The notes below the pieces were generated by a model. It had not been told where the DNA came from, searched no databases, and saw only the letters and a program-made list of their open reading frames with translations. From positions 1 to 64,000 of the forward strand of contig NZ_JADEYH010000024.1 in assembly GCF_017114865.1 (NCBI RefSeq): a DNA stretch of 64,000 nucleotides, given 5' to 3'. The stretch comes from Streptomyces verrucosisporus. Lineage in GTDB: Bacteria; Actinomycetota; Actinomycetes; Streptomycetales; Streptomycetaceae. Position numbers and translations under genes: made by a program. Below are positions 58,907 to 64,000 of the stretch, piece by piece (within the stretch, counting starts at the first letter, position 1; the number at the start of each line of letters is the position of its first letter).

Positions 58907-59314
58907 ATGGCAGACGAAAAGGACACCGACGGGAACACGGGCGGGGACACCCCGTCGAAGTGGACCCCGGACGACGACAGGGTCGGGGAGATCCGGGAGG
59001 CCGAGCGCGAACGCGGCGAGGCCCGCCCGTTCGACTATCCCTACGGCGAGCGCCGGGCCAATGTGCGGGCCAGGCGCCACATCAGCAGGGAGGAGGCCGA
59101 CGCGGACATGCCGCCGGGCCTCTCCGGAAGCTACGGCACCACCGGCGGCGGGCAGCCCGCGGGCCCGGCTCACGCCCGGCCGGGCAGGTCGGTGGTGGGC
59201 GAGGACCCGGCCGGGGTCGTCGACCGGGACGCCTCGGCGGAGGAGGAGAGCTCTCGGAAGAGCGCCGGGGAGGAGTCCCGGGAGGCCGACGACGAGGGCG
59301 CCGGGCGCGGGTGA
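58907..59314 (+). CDS. Disordered acidic hypothetical protein (135 aa)
   Basis: ATG 58907 opens a highly charged, low-complexity product (DEKDTDGNTGGDTPSKWTPD, REAERERGEARPFDYPYGER and a Ser/Glu/Asp tail) with no recognisable domain. It is in the spacer next to the esterase gene but on the other strand. Codon third positions fit a coding gene. The stop overlaps the next small gene (GTGA). Confidence 0.55.
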   Translation: MADEKDTDGNTGGDTPSKWTPDDDRVGEIREAERERGEARPFDYPYGERRANVRARRHISREEADADMPPGLSGSYGTTGGGQPAGPAHARPGRSVVGEDPAGVVDRDASAEEESSRKSAGEESREADDEGAGRG

Positions 59315-59460
59315 CGGCCTCGTCGGCGCGGCCGCCCCTGCTGCGGCCGCCCCTGCTGGAGTACGAGGTGCCCGAGCGGGATCCGCGGATCCCGCTGCGC
59401 CATGTTCCCTCCCGCCCGCGCAGCGGCTTCGTCGTCGCGAACGTGCGCCAGCCCGGCTGA
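59311..59460 (+). CDS. Small protein translationally coupled to the previous gene (49 aa)
   Basis: GTG 59311 forms a 4-base GTGA overlap with the stop of the disordered protein gene. The product has LEYEVPERDPRIPLRHVPSR and is not obviously membrane-bound. No family is recognised. The overlap is the main reason to accept it. Confidence 0.45.
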   Translation: MTASSARPPLLRPPLLEYEVPERDPRIPLRHVPSRPRSGFVVANVRQPG

Positions 59461-59482
59461 CCGGGCCCCGGCCGCCGGGCCG

Positions 59483-60040
59483 TCAGCCCCCTCGGCCCTC
59501 CTCCCCCGGCGGTACGTCCGGCGCGTCCCGTACGTCGAACCCGCCGCGGCCGTCGGTCCGCACCTCCCGCACCGCGTCGAAGCCGTCCGACCGGCGGGGT
59601 TCGCGCAACCGCCGGAGGGTGTCGAAGAATCCCGCCTCGGGCACGCGTTCCCTGCCCTGGCGCGCGGCGTTGCGTGCCAGGGCGTTCGGCACGTCCGGCG
59701 GGAACCAGTACGCCACCACCCGCGCCCCGTACGCGCGGCCCGCGGCGATCAGGGGAGCCCACTCCAGAGGCGAGGGGTTGGTGTTGTCCACGACCACCGG
59801 CCACCCCCGCTCCAGCGCCTCCTCCACCAGGCGCATCTGGCGCCGCTGCCGGTGCCGGGCGGAGCGCGGGAAGAGGTCCTTGCTGACCACGGTGTACCCG
59901 GCGGGGAGGCAACGGGCGCGGAAGGTCGTCTTCCCCGATCCCTGGAGGCCCACCAGCACGGCCAGTTCCACAGGCGCCCGCGGCCCCTCCCCCGGGGCCT
60001 GCCCCGGTCCGGATCCCCGCCCGGGCGGCGGTCCTGCCAT
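59483..60040 (-). CDS. Polynucleotide-5'-kinase-like P-loop ATPase
   Basis: The 185-residue product matches the kinase domain of polynucleotide kinases: VELAVLVGLQGSGKTTFRAR (Walker A), YTVVSKDLFPRSARHRQRRQ, GWPVVVDNTNPSPLEWAPLI (DNTN motif) and AYWFPPDVPNALARNAARQG (lid). It should phosphorylate a 5'-hydroxyl of RNA or DNA, or a small molecule. It lies 1.5 kb upstream of, and on the same strand as, a Pnkp-like 3'-phosphatase (57498), with three other genes between. Confidence 0.82.
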   Translation of the reverse strand: MAGPPPGRGSGPGQAPGEGPRAPVELAVLVGLQGSGKTTFRARCLPAGYTVVSKDLFPRSARHRQRRQMRLVEEALERGWPVVVDNTNPSPLEWAPLIAAGRAYGARVVAYWFPPDVPNALARNAARQGRERVPEAGFFDTLRRLREPRRSDGFDAVREVRTDGRGGFDVRDAPDVPPGEEGRGG

Positions 60041-60046
60041 GGTCCC

Positions 60047-60583
60047 TCAGCCCTCGCCCTCGGCCTTCTGCTGGGTCAGGCTCCAGGCGTACTGCAGCCA
60101 GTCGGACAGGGCCACGCTGCTCAGGCAGGAGGTGACCAGGCGGGTGGCGCGCGGAGCCGTGGCGTAGCCCGCCGTCAGACCGCCGGCGATCCACACCGCC
60201 ACGCAGAAGGGGCAGGCCAGCAGTTCTCCCACGGACCGGTGCAGGCCGTGTCCGCGGGGCACGTCCATGACCTCGGCGCCGTGGAGACTGCCGGTGCGGC
60301 GGGTGAAGGGGGCCCTCAGGAAGCTGGTGACCTTGTCCTTGGTGAGCAGCCGGGAGCTGCGGTAGGTGGCGACTCCCATCAGGAACAGGTCCAGCGGGGG
60401 GATCCGCTCGGGCAGCTGCCGGCCCGACGCCCTCATGCGCCAGGCGAACACCCCCGCACCGGTCGCGTAGACACCCGCCAGCGTGGCGAGTCCGCGCAGG
60501 GAGACCTCCCCCTCCTCGGAGTACTCGTCCGCGCCGGTGACCCGGCCCACCGTCTCGGCGGCCTGGTCCATGGCATCACTCAT
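60047..60583 (-). CDS. DUF1360 family membrane protein
   Basis: The 178-residue product has a predicted helix around LFLMGVATYRSSRLLTKDKV, the Cys-containing ELLACPFCVAVWIAGGL (CPFC motif) of DUF1360, and WLQYAWSL. GGAGGAG precedes ATG 60583. DUF1360 proteins are small integral membrane proteins of unknown role. It lies just upstream of the P-loop kinase gene on the same strand (6-base gap), so they may be co-expressed. Confidence 0.82.
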   Translation of the reverse strand: MSDAMDQAAETVGRVTGADEYSEEGEVSLRGLATLAGVYATGAGVFAWRMRASGRQLPERIPPLDLFLMGVATYRSSRLLTKDKVTSFLRAPFTRRTGSLHGAEVMDVPRGHGLHRSVGELLACPFCVAVWIAGGLTAGYATAPRATRLVTSCLSSVALSDWLQYAWSLTQQKAEGEG

Positions 60584-60644
60584 TCGGCTCCTCCTCGTCA
60601 CCGGTCCGGAAGCAGGCCTCGCGCCCCCGCCGGGGTCGCCCGTG

Positions 60645-60995
60645 TCACGGCCTGGGGTTCGTACGCCGCCACCGGGGGCGCGCGTCGGCCCCTCTGCGCC
60701 CCGCGACCGAGGCGCACCGCGGGCACAGCCGCCGCACCCGGTCGGCCGCGCCGCCCGACTCGGGAATGACGTCGGTCCACGTCACATGCGGGAAGCGGTC
60801 GAGCCGGGAGCGGCTGAGGGACAGCCCGCACACGGTCTGGTTCACGCCCTGTTCCCAGGCGTGCACCTCGCCCGCGGGCAGCCGGACGCCGTCCTCCTCG
60901 TCGGTCCACCGGCCCGACGCGGCCACGGCGTATCGCTTGCGTGCTGACACGGCTGTACGGGTTTCCCCCAGTGCCGTCCCCACACCCCTTCTCAT
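60645..60995 (-). CDS. Hypothetical protein with C-terminal CPRC (116 aa)
   Basis: The product begins MRRGVGTALGETRTAVSARK and has RYAVAASGRWTDEEDGVRLP and VTWTDVIPESGGAADRVRRL-CPRC, a likely half zinc site. No known function is recognised. GTG 60950 is an alternative start. A GCGGAAACCG precedes ATG 60995. It is a neighbour of the DUF1360 gene, with a 61-base gap. Confidence 0.55.
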   Translation of the reverse strand: MRRGVGTALGETRTAVSARKRYAVAASGRWTDEEDGVRLPAGEVHAWEQGVNQTVCGLSLSRSRLDRFPHVTWTDVIPESGGAADRVRRLCPRCASVAGRRGADARPRWRRTNPRP

Positions 60996-61098
60996 CGGTT
61001 TCCGCAGTTCCCGGGGCTCCGCGTCCGCCGCACGGCTGCGTTCCCCGCTCCACCCGGCCGCGGCCGCGCCCACCGCTCGTGCGGTACGGCGGCCGTGT

Positions 61099-61509
61099 CT
61101 ACTCGGAGTCCGCCGGCTCCCCCCGGCGGTGGAGCCTGCCGCCCGCGCGGAACTCGTGGATGGCATGGCCCTGTTCCCCCGCGGTCAGCATCACCTGCTC
61201 CCAGCCCAGCGCGCGGTTCCCCGTGGCGAGCAGCGGGCCGCTCTCCCGGTCGCCGACCACCTCGCGCAGCAGTCCGGCCGCCCGCTCGCTGATGTCCCCC
61301 TCGCCCTCGGGCACCGCCCGGCCGCACACCCCGGTCACCCGCCTCGCCCGCAGATCCACGTCCTGGATCTCCAGGGAGAGCAGGTCCAGCACCCGTAGGT
61401 CCCCCTCCCACAGCAGCAGCCACAGGGCCCGGTGCGCCATGTCGATGGCGTCGTCGGCGAGCAGTTCCTCGAGCCGTTCGGCTGTGATGCGTTCGTCCGT
61501 GAGCGTCAT
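61099..61509 (-). CDS. Short tyrosine-recombinase-like protein (136 aa)
   Basis: Residues 25-60 (AHRALWLLLWEGDLRVLDLL, then SLEIQDVDLRARRVTG) follow the pattern of the XerC/D catalytic core, where the helix bears the first Arg (GLR-x-x-E). RAAGLLREVVGDRESGPLLA and HAIHEFRAGGRLHR mimic the later H-x-x-R segment. No catalytic Tyr is seen, and the length is one third of an integrase. It is either a degenerate recombinase or a conserved Streptomyces protein derived from one. Confidence 0.65.
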   Translation of the reverse strand: MTLTDERITAERLEELLADDAIDMAHRALWLLLWEGDLRVLDLLSLEIQDVDLRARRVTGVCGRAVPEGEGDISERAAGLLREVVGDRESGPLLATGNRALGWEQVMLTAGEQGHAIHEFRAGGRLHRRGEPADSE

Positions 61510-61667
61510 GGCCCGGCAGTATTCCGGCCGGACACGTCCGCGGGTAGAGGTAGGAAGGATCCTTCCTGTGAAGGCCGTCCGCGAAAGACCCGCGCCGCCG
61601 CCCGCCGCGGAAGCGGCGGGCGGCGGCGCGGGCGGCTGCGCAACGGTTTTCTGCGCCAACTCCCTTT

Positions 61668-62567
61668 TCAGCAGCTCAGGTTGTCGCCCGGGGTGGTGCC
61701 CAGGATCTGGACGAACCGCCGGTAGTCGTCGATCCGGCTCTGCACCTGCGCGGGATTGCGCCCGCCGCACTCCAGAGAGCCGTTGATGCTGCGGATGGTC
61801 TCGCCGAAGCCGTGCCCGCCGACCATCGCGTCGTGCGGGGTCATGGTGCCCGGGCCGCTCTGGGTGTTCCAGTACCACAGCGCGGTCTTCCAGGCGACCG
61901 CCGCGTCCCGCTCCACCAGGTGGGGGTCGCGCAGCAGGTCGACGCCCAGCGCGTCGCCCGCCGCCTTGTAGTTGAAGTTCCAGCTGAGCTGGATCGGGCC
62001 GCGCCCGTAGTAGGCGGCCTGGCCTGCCGGGCAGCCGTAGGGCCTGCCGCTGTCGCAGTAGTGCGGGTAGTTGGCGGTGTTCTGCTCCACGATGTGGACC
62101 AGTCCGCCGGTCTCGTGGCCGACGTTGGCGAGGAAGGCGGCGGCCTCCCGCCTCCTCACCGTGTCGCTGCCGGTTCCCGCGAAGGCCGGGTAGGCGCTCA
62201 GGGCCGCCTTCAGTCCCTGGTAGGTGTAGAAGGGGTTCCGGTTCGGGAACATCGAGTTGAACTGCGCCTCGCCGACCACGAATCCGGACGGATCCGGGTC
62301 CGTGGGCGGCGGCGTCGTGGCGCCGCCGCAGGCGCCCTGGTCGCTCCAGACGCCGGAGGTGCCGGGCGGCGCCTCGTTCCGGGTCCACCAGCGGGCGGTC
62401 CAGTTGTGGCCGCCGTGGGAGACGGCCGCCCCGCCGAGGTAGACCGCCGAGGAGTTCCACGGGGTCGCGCATTCGGCGGCGGAGGCGGTGGTCGCGGGGA
62501 TGGTGACCGCCAGGGCGCCCGCGAGGGCGGAGGCGGCGAGACCCGCCGTGAGGCGTCTTCTCAGCAC
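61668..62567 (-). CDS. Secreted GH19 chitinase with chitin-binding module
   Basis: The 299-residue product has a signal peptide (LTAGLAASALAGALAVTIPA), a CBM5/12 module (ATPWNSSAVYLGGAAVSHGG, NWTARWWTRNEAPPG, WSDQGACG), a short Thr/Pro linker, and a GH19 domain with AAFLANVGHETGGLVHIVE (catalytic Glu), YYGRGPIQLSWNFNYKAAG and the C-terminal Cys. It is similar in size and architecture to known Streptomyces chitinases of family 19. Chitin-type operator repeats precede it. Confidence 0.94.
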   Translation of the reverse strand: MLRRRLTAGLAASALAGALAVTIPATTASAAECATPWNSSAVYLGGAAVSHGGHNWTARWWTRNEAPPGTSGVWSDQGACGGATTPPPTDPDPSGFVVGEAQFNSMFPNRNPFYTYQGLKAALSAYPAFAGTGSDTVRRREAAAFLANVGHETGGLVHIVEQNTANYPHYCDSGRPYGCPAGQAAYYGRGPIQLSWNFNYKAAGDALGVDLLRDPHLVERDAAVAWKTALWYWNTQSGPGTMTPHDAMVGGHGFGETIRSINGSLECGGRNPAQVQSRIDDYRRFVQILGTTPGDNLSC

Positions 62568-62617
62568 GTGGACTTCCCTTCCGGGATGGGGGGTTGACCG
62601 GGAACACTCAAGCGCCT

Positions 62618-62645
62618 TGGTATATACCAGTCAAGGTATGGACCA
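62618..62645. promoter_or_regulatory. Chitinase-type operator pair (DasR-like)
   Basis: TGGTATATACCA, a perfect 12-bp palindrome, lies at 62618-62629. AGGTATGGACCA at 62634-62645 reads TGGTCCATACCT on the gene strand and differs by one base from the direct-repeat element TGGTCCAGACCT of Streptomyces chitinase promoters. The first copy matches 12 of 16 bases of the DasR consensus. They sit 51-78 bases upstream of the GH19 start. Confidence 0.65.
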
Positions 62646-62821
62646 GATCCGCTTCCATCGGAGCCGCCGGACCGAAAGGAAGGTAATTCACCGTGATCGT
62701 ATGAATTGAGACCTCACCCGAATGCCGGTCATCCGGTCGGGTCCCGCCTTCGTTGTTGTGGACGTGACTCCACCAGATCCGCTTTCCACGCCCGCGACCC
62801 GCCTTCCCGGATCGAGCCGTC

Positions 62822-63802
62822 GTGAGTGACCAGGGCCCGCACTTCGATCCGTACGGCACGCCCCCGGGTCCGGACCCCGAGTGGTACCGCACCGGTGTCC
62901 ATCCGGACTTCGACCCGTGGTTCGTGCCGGAGCAGAGGGCCCCCGCCCCGCCCGACGTGGACGTCCTCGAACCGTCCTGGGACTTCGAGGCCGAACTCGC
63001 CAAGCTGCTGCAGGACTCCGGCCACGCACCGCACCGGCCCCACGGCCGGGAGCAGGATCCGCCCCGTGCCCGGCCCGCCTCCCCCGAGCACCCCGGCGGC
63101 AGCACTCACACAGCGACGGAACCGTCCGCGGACGAGGCCACCCGGGTGCTGCGCCGCTTCGACGCAGGGGACACGGAAGAGGCCGGCCGCTCCGGCGGCG
63201 GCGGCGTTCCCACCCGGCGAGCGGGGCGCTCGGCCGCCGAACGCCGCCACCGGCGCAGGCGCCAGGCGCCGCACCGGCCGGAGCTGTCACTGCTGCATGT
63301 GTTCAGCTACGCCGTGGCCGCGCTGACCGCCGGCATCGTGGCGATGGTCAGCGTCCTGGGCGGGCTGGTCTCCTACGACCCCCTGCGCCTGCTGGCCGGT
63401 CCCGCCGTGCCGGCCGACCTGGCCCGGTGGTGGCCCCTGCTGATCTACGGGCCCTGGCTCACCGGTTCCCTGTCGATCCTGCGCGCCACCGTGCTGCGGC
63501 GCCGGGTCCGGCACTCCTGGGCGGTGGTGATCCTCTTCTCGGCCGTGGCGGTGGTCCTGTGTGTGGCCCATGCCCCCAAGACCCTGACCGGGGTGGCGGC
63601 CGCGGGCCTGCCCCCGATCACCGCTCTGGCCTGCTTCCACCAGCTGGTGGGGCAGATCACCCTCACCCAGCCCCGGCACGCCCTGCCCCGCCGGCCCGTG
63701 CCCCCGCCGCAGCCCGGCCCGCTTCCCCGGAGGCGGACCACGTACCGCGTGGACGGTCCGGGGCGCCCCTCCCCGGAGGGGCGCCCCGGGCGAAGCGGCT
63801 GA
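62822..63802 (+). CDS. DUF2637-like membrane protein
   Basis: The 326-residue product has a long charged N-terminus (GPHFDPYGTPPGPDPEW, then basic Arg-rich patches), four membrane helices (HVFSYAVAALTAGIVAMVSV, WWPLLIYGPWLTGSLSILRA, SWAVVILFSAVAVVLCVAH, GVAAAGLPPITALACFHQL), and a basic C-terminal tail. This resembles the DUF2637 family of Streptomyces. GTG 62822 has no strong RBS. A 15-bp hairpin with a 2-base loop lies within the last codons (63758-63789). Confidence 0.8.
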   Translation: MSDQGPHFDPYGTPPGPDPEWYRTGVHPDFDPWFVPEQRAPAPPDVDVLEPSWDFEAELAKLLQDSGHAPHRPHGREQDPPRARPASPEHPGGSTHTATEPSADEATRVLRRFDAGDTEEAGRSGGGGVPTRRAGRSAAERRHRRRRQAPHRPELSLLHVFSYAVAALTAGIVAMVSVLGGLVSYDPLRLLAGPAVPADLARWWPLLIYGPWLTGSLSILRATVLRRRVRHSWAVVILFSAVAVVLCVAHAPKTLTGVAAAGLPPITALACFHQLVGQITLTQPRHALPRRPVPPPQPGPLPRRRTTYRVDGPGRPSPEGRPGRSG

Positions 63803-63816
63803 CACGGGCGGGAACG

Positions 63817-63857
63817 GAGCCTGCCGGGCGGCCTCTCGCGGGCCGTCCGGCAGGCTC
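63817..63857. terminator. Bidirectional terminator between convergent genes
   Basis: A 17-bp stem with one G-T mismatch (GAGCCTGCCGGGCGGCC with 63841-63857) and a 7-base loop lie between the stop of the DUF2637-like gene (63802) and the stop of the gene entering from the right edge (63884). Confidence 0.7.
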
Positions 63858-63883
63858 GTCCCGGTGCCCGGCGCCGCCGCCCG

Positions 63884-64000
63884 TCAGCGGCCGGCTCTCC
63901 AACTCTCCGGCGGCCCCAGGTAGCTCGGCCGCAGACCGCCGGTGTCCACCACGATCCGGTGCACGACGACCGTCGGGTCGACCATCCACAGCTTCAGGAC
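63884..64000 (-). CDS. C-terminal end of a probable GH115 enzyme (partial)
   Basis: Only 38 residues are in the window: LKLWMVDPTVVVHRIVVDTG, then GLRPSYLGPPESWRAGR and a stop. The pattern WxVDPxVVxxxIVxDxGGxxPSYLGPPES is the usual end of GH115 xylan alpha-glucuronidases, a family that removes methylglucuronic acid from xylan. The upstream, larger portion is beyond 64000, so length, signal peptide and catalytic residues are unknown. Confidence 0.6.
   Translation of the reverse strand, partial: VLKLWMVDPTVVVHRIVVDTGGLRPSYLGPPESWRAGR

Noticed and set aside
57039..60167. A 1042-residue + strand frame
   Set aside because: It crosses five real genes, mostly antisense, and has no family resemblance. 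High GC leaves stop codons rare in this frame.

Overview
The window is a high-GC actinobacterial chromosome segment, almost certainly Streptomyces or a close relative. Codon third positions are overwhelmingly G or C, GTG starts are frequent and ATGA/GTGA gene overlaps are common. The gene content is also typical of the genus: a cvnABCD conservon, secreted cellulase, beta-glucosidase and chitinase genes with CebR-like and DasR-like sites, SpoIIE-type phosphatases, and a DUF2637-type protein. No rRNA, tRNA or CRISPR array was seen.

Layout. 1-1.5 kb: edge of an IS607-family element (tnpA complete, tnpB cut by the window). 1.7-6.8 kb: small conserved proteins (DUF2945, DUF3140), an MFS transporter divergent from a DeoR regulator, an SRPBCC protein and a long ribosome-hibernation factor. 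6.9-20.8 kb: the central feature, a [NiFe]-hydrogenase locus. hypA-B-F-C-D-E run leftward. Divergently, the small and large subunits of a cytosolic actinobacterial group 1h (former group 5) enzyme are followed by a tightly overlapped block of accessory genes (NifU-like, DUF5947-like, a small basic protein, DUF6084-like, a 379-residue protein, a maturation protease with an extra N-terminal domain, a 43-residue membrane peptide). 20.9-32.5 kb: a Cys-rich pentapeptide-repeat protein, GNAT, two convergent PP2C phosphatases, a DmpA-type peptidase, an acetoacetate-decarboxylase-like protein, a polyprenyl diphosphate synthase, a HAD hydrolase, an RluA-type pseudouridine synthase and small proteins.

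32.6-36.5 kb: a cellulose-utilisation pair (GH3 beta-glucosidase with CBM2, GH6 cellulase) with a perfect CebR operator. 37.3-41.3 kb: conservon cvnABCD. 41.4-50.6 kb: an internally deleted FAD monooxygenase, LysR, cysteine dioxygenase plus YeiH-type exporter, stress and zinc-ribbon proteins, a YidC paralogue with DUF6412, and a Gly-rich membrane protein. 50.7-54.7 kb: a drug-type ABC exporter divergent from its TetR, an IS21-like relic, and a second TetR with a DoxX-like partner. 55-64 kb: GH13 alpha-glucosidase, DedA, separate polynucleotide-kinase-like phosphatase and kinase genes, DUF1360, a short tyrosine-recombinase-like protein, GH19 chitinase with chitin-type operators, and the tail of a probable GH115 enzyme at the right edge.

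How it fits together. The hydrogenase, its full maturation set and the hibernation factor look like a persistence module in which cells live on trace H2 when carbon runs out. The polysaccharide hydrolases, each with a recognisable operator, supply carbon in soil. The remaining loci are ordinary signalling, export and housekeeping genes. The least understood part is the accessory gene block downstream of the hydrogenase subunits.
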